11,406 bases of DNA, taken from positions 1 to 11,406 of the forward strand of contig CAAGAC010000029.1 of NCBI GenBank assembly GCA_900767695.1, read 5' to 3'. The notes below the pieces were generated by a model, which was not told the origin of the DNA, did no database searches, and saw only the letters and a program-made list of their open reading frames with translations. Made by a program: the position numbers and the translations under genes. This stretch comes from an uncultured Succinivibrio sp. (GTDB lineage: Bacteria; Pseudomonadota; Gammaproteobacteria; Enterobacterales; Succinivibrionaceae). This document shows, in pieces, positions 1 to 6,415 of this stretch (positions are counted from its first letter, which is position 1; each line of letters opens with the position of its first letter).

Positions 1-1276
1 CCATCTTGGGGATCTCCTGGGTGGACTTGGTGGTGCGCGAGGCAAGCGCGCGGACCTCGTCGGCGACCACCGCGAAGCCCTTGCCGGCCTCGCCGGCGCG
101 GGCCGCCTCGATGGCGGCGTTCAGGGCCAGCAGGTTGGTCTGGTTGGCGATGTCGTCGATGGTCTCGACGATGGTGCCGACCTTCTCGGCCTGATCGACC
201 AGGGTCTGCACCTGCTCGGCGTCCTGCTTGGACTTGGCGACCTGGTTCTGGATCTTCCCAATGACGCCGTCGACGGTCTTGGCGCCCCTCTGGGTCTTCT
301 CGTTGGTGCCGTTGGCCTTGGAGGCTGCGGTCTCGCAGTTCTTGGCGATGTCGCCGGTGGTGGAGACCATCTCGTCGGAGGCTGCGGCCACGGCGAGAGT
401 GCGGTCCTTGGAGGCCTTGGAGGCCTCGCCGATGGCGGCGGTGCCGTCCCTGATGGCGCTGATCCTGTCGAAGACCTCGGTGGAGACCTCGTGGACGGTC
501 CTGATGGAGTCGCTGAGGTTCACGCGCATGTTCTCAAGGCTGTGCAGGAGCTGGCCGAACTCGTCGGTGCGGTCGGAGTGGATCCTCACGGATAGATCGC
601 CCTTGGCAAGCTGGTTGGCGTTTTTAGCAGCGTACTTGAGAACCTTGACGAAGGCGTCGGAGAGCAAGACTGCTAGCAGGATGCCTATGACGATGGCGAC
701 CGCGGTCACCAGGCCCACGAGCATCAGCGACTTGTTGGAGTTGAGGGAGCCGACCTTCTCATTGAAGGAGCGCAGCTCGGCCGCGTTCATCTGGTTGAGC
801 ATCTCCTCGGTGCTGTCGATGCCGGGGTAGACCTCGTCGGTGAAGACCTTGCGCGAGTCGACGCTGTAGCCCTTGTCGAGGAAGGGGTACATCTTGTCCT
901 TGTAGGCGCTGATGAAGTTGGCGGCAGCCATCTTCACCACGTCGACCTTGGCCGGATCGGCGGCAGTGCGCAGCGCGTCGAGATCCTCGTTGATGCGGTC
1001 GATGATGGCCTGGGCCTCGCTGGAGCTCTCAGGTGTGAAGTTCAGAAGCGATGCGTTGAACGTGAAGATCTTGGAGCGGAAGCGCGAGACGTCGTTGAGT
1101 GTCCTCTGGATCACCGCGTAGTCCTTGTTGAGCTTCTGGTCCACTTCAAGGGCCACTCCCTTCTGCACGAAGGTGCCGTAGATGGACACTGCGGAGATTA
1201 CGCAGGTGAGCAGCAGGATCAGGAGGAAGGCCAAGAGGAGCTTGGCCTTGACCGGCAATGACTTGTACCAATGCAT
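1..1276 (-). CDS. Methyl-accepting chemotaxis protein, C-terminus cut off by window edge
   Basis: Inner-membrane chemoreceptor that would relay a periplasmic or small-molecule signal to CheA/CheW and flagellar rotation. The start ATG at 1276-1274 follows AAGGAAG at a good distance. 425 codons are visible. TM1 is at about residues 12-33 (KLLLAFLLILLLTCVI). A mostly helical periplasmic segment at about 34-177 looks like a four-helix-bundle sensor, and TM2 is at about 178-203. A HAMP domain follows at about 204-255 (LAKGDLSVRI, DEFGQLL). The cytoplasmic coiled coil leads to the very conserved hairpin tip at about 370-420 (QTNLLALNAAIEAARAGE, then GFAVVADEVRALASR). The sequence leaves the window just past the tip, so the returning helix and any CheR-binding tail are unseen. 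The ligand cannot be told from sequence. Family assignment is firm; a specific gene name is not justified. Confidence 0.95.
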   Translation of the reverse strand, partial: MHWYKSLPVKAKLLLAFLLILLLTCVISAVSIYGTFVQKGVALEVDQKLNKDYAVIQRTLNDVSRFRSKIFTFNASLLNFTPESSSEAQAIIDRINEDLDALRTAADPAKVDVVKMAAANFISAYKDKMYPFLDKGYSVDSRKVFTDEVYPGIDSTEEMLNQMNAAELRSFNEKVGSLNSNKSLMLVGLVTAVAIVIGILLAVLLSDAFVKVLKYAAKNANQLAKGDLSVRIHSDRTDEFGQLLHSLENMRVNLSDSIRTVHEVSTEVFDRISAIRDGTAAIGEASKASKDRTLAVAAASDEMVSTTGDIAKNCETAASKANGTNEKTQRGAKTVDGVIGKIQNQVAKSKQDAEQVQTLVDQAEKVGTIVETIDDIANQTNLLALNAAIEAARAGEAGKGFAVVADEVRALASRTTKSTQEIPKM

Positions 1277-1627
1277 GGTGTCTTCCTTAACGTTTGTTTT
1301 TCGCGTGCCGCGGGCTTGCGCTCCGGCTTGCTTCTTATGGTTGGCAGGGCGCGCCATGGCGTCCACGGCTTTGGATTTTACAACAAGATCGCCATGCAAT
1401 AGTTGACGGATGGCATTTTCCGCAAACGCGGCGCTTGCGCCGCAAGGCTTTCATGGCTTAAATCCTGAGCCTGCATGATTAACAAACGGCAACGTTTCGG
1501 ATTTCTTGACATAAAAAGCAGGAGCATGGCGCGGCGGAGAAATGAGACGGGAATTAAGGAAAAAGCAGGCGCCTCAGGGCGCTTGTGTAACAAGGCTGAC
1601 TGGGAGTGCCTGATGCAGGCCTGAAGC
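1277..1627. other. Intergenic region upstream of the chemoreceptor gene
   Basis: No convincing gene. An 87-codon minus-strand open frame (1641-1378) has no recognisable product and starts inside a terminator palindrome, so it is not called. The region holds a candidate sigma-28 promoter (1483-1509), a GC hairpin with 7-bp arms (GCGGCGC and GCGCCGC, 1428-1443), and a TAAAAT -10-like hexamer on the minus strand at 1380-1375. That hexamer has no good -35 partner: TTGCAT lies 13 nt upstream, which is too close. The stretch around 1450-1560 is more AT-rich than the genes on either side. Confidence 0.5.
1483..1509 (-). promoter_or_regulatory. Candidate sigma-28 (FliA-type) promoter for the chemoreceptor
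   Basis: On the minus strand, TCAA (1509-1506, within GTCAAG) is followed by exactly 15 nt and then GCCGTTTG (1490-1483). The enterobacterial FliA consensus is TAAA/TCAA, N15, GCCGATAA. The -35 and the GCCG half of the -10 fit with correct spacing, but the second half of the -10 is poor (TTTG against ATAA). FliA promoters commonly drive chemoreceptor genes. The leader would be about 200 nt, which is long, so this is only a candidate. Confidence 0.35.
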
Positions 1628-1674
1628 AGAAGGGGCGCCATATGGCGCCCCTTCTCTCCCCGGCACTGCCGGGG
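1628..1674 (-). terminator. Tandem hairpins after the DUF2057 gene, probable terminator
   Basis: Just after the DUF2057 stop, the minus strand first makes a CCCCGGCA/TGCCGGGG hairpin (1658-1674), then a perfect 28-bp palindrome (1628-1655) centred on GGCGCCATATGGCGCC. The second stem is followed by TTCTGCTTC-like sequence with only a weak U tract. Position and stem strength suggest transcription ends here, perhaps for read-through from either side, since the palindrome is symmetric. Confidence 0.55.
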
Positions 1675-1684
1675 CGGCTCGTCG

Positions 1685-2458
1685 TCAGTGCGACATCACG
1701 TACTTGACGAACTTGAGCTTGGTCGCGTCGTCGGCGCTGTTGTAGAGCTTGACGAGCTGGTTGTAGCTTGCGCTGCCGCGGGCCGGGCCGCCGCTGCGCG
1801 AGGAGGTCTCCATGGTGCCTTCCTGGGCGACCGAGAGGCCCGGATCATCGAGGGTCTGGGTGGTGGAGTCCTCGGCAGTCCTGTCGTTGGTGGCCTGGAT
1901 GGTCGGCGCGCCGTAGGAGGTCATGCCGATGCCGCGCTTGCCGCCCTCGACGTAGGCGGGGGCGTAGAGGCGGTTGAGGCTCATCAGCTCCTGGCGGTAG
2001 TCGCGGCCGAGCACGAAGCCGTTCTCGGAGGTCATGATGAAGTAGGAGGCGTCGGAGGAGGGGATCGGGTTGCCCTTGGTGTCGACGATGCGGATCTTCT
2101 GGGTGCGCGAGTAGGTGTCGGCCTTGGAGAGCGAGGACGGGATGTCGTACTCGAAGGTGACCATCTGGTTGGGCTTGAGGTTCATCAGGTCGATGACGAT
2201 CGGGTTGCTCGACTGCACGAGCCTGGCGTCGGAGCCGCCCTGGAAGGTGTCCTTGAAGAGCACCACGATCTGGTGGCGGCCCGGGGTCAGGGTCAGGGTG
2301 CGGGAGAAGCGGCTGTAGTTGTCAGGCTTGTCGGCGCCGTCGACCATCTCCAAGGTGTAGTGCACCGGGAGCTTGAATCCGCTCTCGGCAAACGCGGCCG
2401 AAGCGAGGAGCATGGCGGCAGCGGCCGCCCCGATTTTGATAATCCTGGTAAATCTCAT
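1685..2458 (-). CDS. DUF2057/UPF0319 family (YccT-like) periplasmic protein
   Basis: Predicted exported protein of 257 aa. The signal peptide is clear: MRFTR, a hydrophobic Ala-rich core, and AAFA before the probable cleavage after residue 24. The mature part has the pattern I associate with E. coli YccT: an early beta segment ending PGRHQIVVLF, then DARLVQSSNPIVIDL, a middle SSDASYFI-like segment, and a C-terminal helix QLVKLYNSADDATKLKFVKYVM resembling the family's LKYWFKLADPQTRNTFLQW. The family is largely gammaproteobacterial and of uncertain function; E. coli YccT has been linked to inhibition of curli assembly, which should not be transferred here. I chose the ATG at 2458. A TTG five codons upstream (2473) would only lengthen the basic N-end. 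Neither start has a strong ribosome-binding site. It is expressed alone, with its own promoter and a long leader. Confidence 0.8.
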   Translation of the reverse strand: MRFTRIIKIGAAAAAMLLASAAFAESGFKLPVHYTLEMVDGADKPDNYSRFSRTLTLTPGRHQIVVLFKDTFQGGSDARLVQSSNPIVIDLMNLKPNQMVTFEYDIPSSLSKADTYSRTQKIRIVDTKGNPIPSSDASYFIMTSENGFVLGRDYRQELMSLNRLYAPAYVEGGKRGIGMTSYGAPTIQATNDRTAEDSTTQTLDDPGLSVAQEGTMETSSRSGGPARGSASYNQLVKLYNSADDATKLKFVKYVMSH

Positions 2459-2497
2459 TTCACGTACCAACAAGGGCTATTCACAGCATTTGAAAAA

Positions 2498-2528
2498 GCC
2501 ATGGCGGCGCTGCGAGGGCCGCGATGGC
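2498..2528 (-). promoter_or_regulatory. Terminator-like hairpin in the DUF2057 leader (possible attenuator)
   Basis: On the minus strand GCCATCGCGGC (2528-2518), a 9-nt loop and GCCGCCATGGC (2508-2498) form an 11-bp stem with a single C-C mismatch, directly followed by five T (2497-2493). It lies between the extended -10 promoter at 2642 and the start codon at 2458. An intrinsic-terminator shape in that place would reduce transcription into the gene unless an alternative fold prevails. The U tract is short, so termination would be partial at best. Confidence 0.45.
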
Positions 2529-2546
2529 TTCCGGGCATCCTCCCGG

Positions 2547-2566
2547 GCCTCCGCGAGGGCGGAGGC
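2547..2566 (-). other. GC-rich hairpin in the DUF2057 leader
   Basis: Perfect 8-bp arms (GCCTCCGC and GCGGAGGC) with a 4-nt loop. It lies upstream of the terminator-like hairpin in the same transcribed leader. There is no U tract, so it is probably an RNA structural element rather than a terminator. Confidence 0.5.
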
Positions 2567-2633
2567 GGGTGCCGATGCCGGGTCATTCCGTGCCGCAAAG
2601 CGGCATGGCATCAGCCTGTTGCAAACACAGGGC

Positions 2634-2642
2634 ATTATAGCA
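2634..2642 (-). promoter_or_regulatory. Extended -10 promoter for the DUF2057 gene
   Basis: The minus strand reads TGCTATAAT (2642-2634), a perfect TATAAT with an upstream TGn extension. No -35 is visible, because the correct position falls inside the porin terminator stem. Extended -10 promoters can work without one. Predicted transcription start is near 2627, giving a leader of about 170 nt. Confidence 0.7.
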
Positions 2643-2646
2643 TCGG

Positions 2647-2677
2647 AAAAAAAACTCGCGGCGGCAGGGCCGCCGCG
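2647..2677 (-). terminator. Strong intrinsic terminator of the porin gene
   Basis: Right after the porin stop, the minus strand folds as CGCGGCGG (2677-2670), loop CCCTG, CCGCCGCG (2664-2657), then AG and eight T (2654-2647). This is a textbook rho-independent terminator ending the phosphatase-porin operon. Its U tract nearly touches the next gene's promoter. Confidence 0.92.
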
Positions 2678-2682
2678 GCGCT

Positions 2683-3819
2683 TCAGAACATGTACCTCAT
2701 GCCGGCGCTGAAGCGGCTCTCGCCCAGCGCGCGATCCTCAATCCACTTGTCGCCGTAGAGCCTCTCGGGCCTGGCGCCCAGGTCGAACTGTCCCTCGGCG
2801 TAGATCTTGAAGGCGGGAACCGGGTTCCAGGCTATGCCGACCGTGAGATCCTCGATCGCGGCGGCGTCGCGGTAGAGCTGCGCGCCGTAGGCCGCCTTGA
2901 GCTCGATGCCCGAGGAGAACGCGTAGTCCACCGCAAGCTCGTAGTCGTAGACGTGGTGGGGCAGGCCCTTGTAGCGGGTGACGTTGTACAGGGCCGCGAC
3001 GTAGAGCCCGTCGCCCAGATTGCCGTAGGAGACGGCGATGCCCTTGTTCACCTTGTAGCTGGGGTGGTGGGAGAGGCCGTACTCGGAGTCGGACTGCGCG
3101 CCGCCGGCCTTCTGGCCGCGGCGGTACATCCCCCCGAAGAACTCGACTTGATCGCCCGGGGCCTCCTCGTAGCTGAAGTCGGTGTAGGAGGCGCCGTAGG
3201 CGACCGAGATCCCGCTCTTGAACCTGGTGGCGACGGAGAACGCCGCGCCCGAGTCGATGTCGAAGACCTCGTTGACGTTCTCGACGGCGGTCTGCACCGA
3301 GACCCTGGCGTCCCAGCCCAGCGCCGAGAGCGAGTACATGATCTGCCCGGGCACGGTGTCCCCGAAGATGTAGTAGTCGTTGGTCTCGCCGTCGAGCATG
3401 TCGAAGATGTCGGTGACGCCCGCGACCGCCGCGTAGGCGTCGTTGCCGCGCCCTGCAATCAGGGTGCCGTACTGCTGGGCGTTGACGCCCGCGAACATGT
3501 AGCGCGCCTGCGCCGGTGATCCGGAGCTGAAGGGCATGTCCCACTCGGCCATGCCGATCCCGTAGACGCTCTGGCTTATCTTCGAGCGGCCGGAGATCCC
3601 GAGCCTCGCGGTGTTCATGATGGAGTTGTCCACGCCGGTTGAGCGCATGTTGCCGCGCAGCGATCTCGTGGCGTGATCGTTCATGTAGGAGGCGTCGACC
3701 CTGCCGAAGATGTCAAGCGCGGTGCCGTCCTTGTCGTAGACCGTGGCCGACAGCGCCGCCGGGGAAGCGATCCCCAGGCACAGCATCGCCGCGCAGATCC
3801 TGCCACTTGCAATTCTCAT
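2683..3819 (-). CDS. Outer-membrane porin (general Gram-negative porin family)
   Basis: Predicted 378-aa beta-barrel channel for small hydrophilic solutes. The signal peptide is residues 1-25 with ALSA before the cut. The mature start TVYDKDGTALDIFGRVDASY is the classic first strand of OmpC/OmpF-like porins (compare VYNKDGNKLDLYGKVD). Alternating hydrophobic/aromatic strands continue throughout, for example ARLGISGRSKI and IELKAAYGAQLY, and the chain ends in FSAGMRYMF with the C-terminal Phe that the BAM complex recognises. Length is normal for the family. A GGGAG ribosome-binding site lies about 8 nt before the ATG. Its ATG shares ATGA with the stop of the upstream phosphatase, so it is co-transcribed and probably translationally coupled, which is unusual for a porin. 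Ion selectivity cannot be predicted here. Confidence 0.92.
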   Translation of the reverse strand: MRIASGRICAAMLCLGIASPAALSATVYDKDGTALDIFGRVDASYMNDHATRSLRGNMRSTGVDNSIMNTARLGISGRSKISQSVYGIGMAEWDMPFSSGSPAQARYMFAGVNAQQYGTLIAGRGNDAYAAVAGVTDIFDMLDGETNDYYIFGDTVPGQIMYSLSALGWDARVSVQTAVENVNEVFDIDSGAAFSVATRFKSGISVAYGASYTDFSYEEAPGDQVEFFGGMYRRGQKAGGAQSDSEYGLSHHPSYKVNKGIAVSYGNLGDGLYVAALYNVTRYKGLPHHVYDYELAVDYAFSSGIELKAAYGAQLYRDAAAIEDLTVGIAWNPVPAFKIYAEGQFDLGARPERLYGDKWIEDRALGESRFSAGMRYMF

Positions 3820-4523
3820 TTAGTCTCTCCCTTGCCTGAAGGGGCGCCGGGCCCGGATTCGCCCTCGGCTATCGCGAGGATCTCGGAGGGGGCGGACGCG
3901 ATGTACTGCGCGCCCCATTGCTCCATGGGCTCGGGCATGAATATCCCGTAGCCCCATTCTACAGCACAGGACGCGACCCCCGCATTTCGCGCCGCGGCGA
4001 TGTCGGAGCCAAGATCCCCGACGTAGAGCGTGCGCTGCGGCGTGGATCCGCACTCATCGATAGCCATCCAGATGGGATCCGGATCGGGCTTGGCCCTCGC
4101 CGCGCTGTCCCCGCCCACGATGGTCTTGAACTTCTTGGTAAAGGGGAAGGCTTCAAAGAGCGCGTCCACCATGTGCATGTACTTGTTGGTGACCACGCCC
4201 GGCTTGATGCCGCGTCGCTCCAGATCATCGACAAGCTCCTCTATCCCGGGGAAGGGCCTTGTCAGGGCGTGGGAGTTCTCCGTGTAGAGGCGGTCGAACT
4301 CGCGGTACATCGGGGAGCCGCGCTCGGCCTTGGGCCAGTCGCGCTGCGGGATGGCGAGCTTGAGCATTGCCCTCATGCCGTAGGGAAGCCCCGGACCGAG
4401 CAGCTCCTCGCTCGCCCTCCTGTAGCCGAACTCCTCGAGCGCCTGGTTGCAGGCGGCGTAGATGTCCGGGGCCGTGTCGAACAATGTTCCGTCGAGATCG
4501 AACAGCACGGTGTCAAAGCGCAT
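3816..4523 (-). CDS. HAD-superfamily phosphatase, Gph (phosphoglycolate phosphatase)-like
   Basis: Cytoplasmic Mg-dependent phosphomonoesterase of 235 aa; the likely reaction is 2-phosphoglycolate to glycolate, though HAD substrates are hard to predict. All four HAD motifs are present: I, FDLDGTLFD with nucleophile D9 and acid D11; II, VVTNK with T112; III, K145 in AKPDPDP; IV, VGDLGSD with D170 and D174. Residues about 17-85 form the helical cap insert. I chose the ATG at 4523 because AGGAGG lies 4 nt upstream and the FDLDGT motif must be close to the N-end; the open frame continues 38 codons further upstream into the promoter region, which is not plausible protein. It lies divergent from apt and overlaps the porin start by 4 nt. 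The C-terminal tail (about 221-235, GPGAPSGKG) is low-complexity. In E. coli gph lies elsewhere, so the context adds no pathway support. Confidence 0.88.
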   Translation of the reverse strand: MRFDTVLFDLDGTLFDTAPDIYAACNQALEEFGYRRASEELLGPGLPYGMRAMLKLAIPQRDWPKAERGSPMYREFDRLYTENSHALTRPFPGIEELVDDLERRGIKPGVVTNKYMHMVDALFEAFPFTKKFKTIVGGDSAARAKPDPDPIWMAIDECGSTPQRTLYVGDLGSDIAAARNAGVASCAVEWGYGIFMPEPMEQWGAQYIASAPSEILAIAEGESGPGAPSGKGETK

Positions 4524-4567
4524 GATGCCTCCTGCTTCTACTTCATGGGCGCACGCCTTTGGGGCGG

Positions 4568-4584
4568 CGGGGGCGATGCCCCCG
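4568..4584 (-). other. Hairpin in the phosphatase leader
   Basis: CGGGGGC and GCCCCCG arms (7 bp, 3-nt loop) lie 45-61 nt before the phosphatase start codon, at the 5' end of its likely transcript. It could protect the mRNA end or simply be GC-rich spacer. There is no U tract. Confidence 0.4.
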
Positions 4585-4588
4585 CGCC

Positions 4589-4617
4589 ATTGTACGGACC
4601 CCAAGGCGTCCTTATAA
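4589..4617 (-). promoter_or_regulatory. Possible promoter for the phosphatase-porin operon
   Basis: The minus strand has TACAAT (4594-4589) as -10, with a 17-nt spacer to TTATAA (4617-4612), a poor -35. It occupies almost the same bases as the rightward apt promoter: its -10 overlaps the apt -35, and its -35 overlaps the apt -10. Spacing is right, but the -35 is weak. Confidence 0.35.
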
Positions 4618-4618
4618 T
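4590..4618 (+). promoter_or_regulatory. Sigma-70 promoter of the apt-dnaX operon
   Basis: TTGTAC (4590-4595), a 17-nt spacer, and a perfect TATAAT (4613-4618). Predicted start of transcription is near 4625, giving a leader of about 67 nt before the apt ATG. That leader contains a small hairpin at 4651-4672 (GGAGCG paired with CGCTCC). Confidence 0.75.
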
Positions 4619-4691
4619 AGCCGATGGATTTGAACAATCAGAAACCCCGGGGAGCGGTGCAATGCACGCTCCACGGGCTGGAGATTTTGAA

Positions 4692-5261
4692 ATGGCAAAG
4701 TCAGGCAATGGCGTGGCCGCGGATAGCGCGGAGATCATCAAGTCTTCCATCAAGAGCATTCCGGATTATCCGAAGCCGGGGATCCTCTTCCGCGACGTCA
4801 CCTCGCTGTGCGAGGATCGCAGGGCCTTCGGGCTTGCCATCAAGGAGCTGGCCGCCCTGTACAAGGACAAGAAGGTGGACAAGGTCGCCTCTGCCGAGGC
4901 CCGCGGCTACATCTTCGGGGCGCCGGTCGCAGCGGCGCTCGGCGCGGGCTTCGTGCTCATCCGCAAGCCCGGCAAGCTCCCGCGCCGCACCATCGAGGAG
5001 AACTACGTCCTCGAGTACGGCACCAACAAGCTCCAGATGCACGCCGACGCCATCAAGAAGGGCGAGAGGGTGCTGATCCTCGACGACCTGCTCGCGACCG
5101 GCGGCACCATGGACGCCATGGTCAGGCTGGTGCAGCGCGAGGGCGGCGAGATCGTCGGCTGCGCTTTCGTCATCGAGCTTGAGGGCCTGGACGGGCGCAA
5201 GACGCTCGTCGAGAAGCACGGCGTGGACGTCAAGTCGCTCGTGACCTTCCCCGGGCACTAG
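4692..5261 (+). CDS. apt: Adenine phosphoribosyltransferase
   Basis: Purine salvage enzyme in the cytoplasm: adenine + PRPP gives AMP + pyrophosphate. 189 aa, close to E. coli Apt (183). Diagnostic segments are IPDYPKPGILFRDVT at residues 23-37, SAEARGYIFGAP at about 67-78, the flexible-loop region RKPGKLP at 91-97, and the PRPP-binding motif VLILDDLLATGGT at 127-139. The ATG at 4692 follows GGAG at 8-nt spacing and gives an N-terminus of normal length. The same frame is open far upstream, but that part lies antisense to the phosphatase and is rejected. It is the first gene of a two-gene operon; dnaX begins 38 nt after its stop, the same order as in E. coli. Confidence 0.97.
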   Translation: MAKSGNGVAADSAEIIKSSIKSIPDYPKPGILFRDVTSLCEDRRAFGLAIKELAALYKDKKVDKVASAEARGYIFGAPVAAALGAGFVLIRKPGKLPRRTIEENYVLEYGTNKLQMHADAIKKGERVLILDDLLATGGTMDAMVRLVQREGGEIVGCAFVIELEGLDGRKTLVEKHGVDVKSLVTFPGH

Positions 5262-5299
5262 GCCAAAGCTGCTCAACACAATTCCAAGGAAAGCCCCGC

Positions 5300-6415
5300 A
5301 TGGAAGAGAAAGCCGGCGAATACCAGGCCCTCGCGCGCAAGTACCGCCCCCAGGCGTTTGAAGACGTCGTGGGGCAGAAGCCCGTCATCGCGGCGCTCTC
5401 CAACACCATCGATCTTGGCAAGGTCCACCACGCCTACCTGCTCACCGGCACCCGCGGCGTCGGCAAGACCACCATCGCGAGGATCATCGCCAAGTGCCTC
5501 GAGTGCGAGGAGGGCATGTCCTCGCATCCCTGCGGCAAGTGCCAGAGCTGCATCGAGATAGCCCGGGGAACCTACCCGGACGTAATCGAGATCGACGGCG
5601 CGTCCCAGACCAAGGTCGAGGACACCCGCCAGCTCCTCGAGAACACCCGCTACCCCCCGATCCGCGGCCGCTACAAGATCTACATCATCGACGAGGTGCA
5701 CATGCTCACCGCGAGCAGCTTCAACGCGCTGCTCAAGACTCTTGAGGAGCCGCCGTCGTACGTCAAGTTCATCCTCGCCACCACCGATCCCCAGAAGATC
5801 CCGACCACTGTGCTCTCGCGCTGCGTTCGCTTCCAGCTCACCGCGCTCACCCGCGACGAGATAGCAGGGCAGATCAAGTCCATCGCCGGCCGCGAGGGGA
5901 TCCCATGCGAGCCCGAGGCCGCCGCGCTCATTGCGCAGGCTGCGCGCGGGAGCATGCGCGACGCGCTCTCGCTTTGCGATCAGGCCGTGGCGCTCGGCGG
6001 CGGGAGCCTCAGGCGCGACAGCGTGCTCTCGATGCTCGGCACCGCAGGCGACGAGCTCACCCAGGAGCTTCTTGACCTCATCACCAGTCCCGGGGCTGAT
6101 CTCGGCGCCTTCCTCGACAAGGTCCGCGCCATCGCCCCCAACTACAAGGCGCTCCTGGACTCGATGGTCGGCGCCTTCCACGATCTCTGCCTCTTCCAGT
6201 TCACCGGGCAGAGGCACATGAACCTCTTCCAGACCCCGCTGAACATCCTCGAGAAGTACGCGAGGATCATGCACCCCAGGGATCTGCAGCTCTACTACCA
6301 GATCTGCCTTGAAGGCGTGGACGAGCTCTCGTCCAGCGCCGATCCAGCCTCGGTCTTCGACATGGCCGTGCTCAGGCTCCTGGCCTTCACCCCCGAAAAA
6401 AAAAAGCGTGGATAG
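5300..6415 (+). CDS. dnaX: DNA polymerase III clamp-loader subunit gamma, zero-frame product of dnaX
   Basis: AAA+ ATPase that, with delta and delta', opens the beta clamp and loads it on primed DNA. The zero frame gives 371 aa ending KKKRG, TAG. Seen in order: the N-terminal ALARKYRPQAFEDVVGQ; Walker A GTRGVGKTT (50-58); four zinc-binding Cys (C68, C77, C80, C83, in CGKCQSC); Walker B IIDEVH (128-133); sensor-1 LATTD (158-162); and the SRC arginine-finger motif (172-174), close to the E. coli positions 168-170. Residues about 225-360 match domain III, the oligomerisation collar. The ribosome-binding site AAGGA lies 11 nt before the ATG. In E. coli, gamma arises by a -1 frameshift; here it is the default product of uninterrupted reading, ending at about the same place in the protein. 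Confidence 0.95.
   Translation: MEEKAGEYQALARKYRPQAFEDVVGQKPVIAALSNTIDLGKVHHAYLLTGTRGVGKTTIARIIAKCLECEEGMSSHPCGKCQSCIEIARGTYPDVIEIDGASQTKVEDTRQLLENTRYPPIRGRYKIYIIDEVHMLTASSFNALLKTLEEPPSYVKFILATTDPQKIPTTVLSRCVRFQLTALTRDEIAGQIKSIAGREGIPCEPEAAALIAQAARGSMRDALSLCDQAVALGGGSLRRDSVLSMLGTAGDELTQELLDLITSPGADLGAFLDKVRAIAPNYKALLDSMVGAFHDLCLFQFTGQRHMNLFQTPLNILEKYARIMHPRDLQLYYQICLEGVDELSSSADPASVFDMAVLRLLAFTPEKKKRG

Noticed and set aside
1506..1511. Plus-strand TTGACA as a -35 element
   Set aside because: No -10 hexamer at 16-18 nt and no rightward gene; the same bases fit better as part of the minus-strand sigma-28 candidate.
1378..1641. 87-aa minus-strand open frame between the chemoreceptor and DUF2057 genes
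   Set aside because: Start lies in a terminator palindrome, no ribosome-binding site, no recognisable or compositionally coherent protein, and it would cover the likely promoter.
1688..2758. 356-aa plus-strand open frame
   Set aside because: Antisense to the DUF2057 gene; Gly/Val/Leu-rich shadow produced by GC-rich codons, crossing a terminator.
4409..4637. Longer phosphatase start at 4637
   Set aside because: The 38 extra residues would be encoded by the divergent promoter and hairpin region, and the AGGAGG and the FDLDGT position favour 4523.
3918..4691. Upstream extension of the apt frame
   Set aside because: Antisense to the phosphatase gene and crosses the apt promoter; Apt of normal length starts at 4692 with a good ribosome-binding site.
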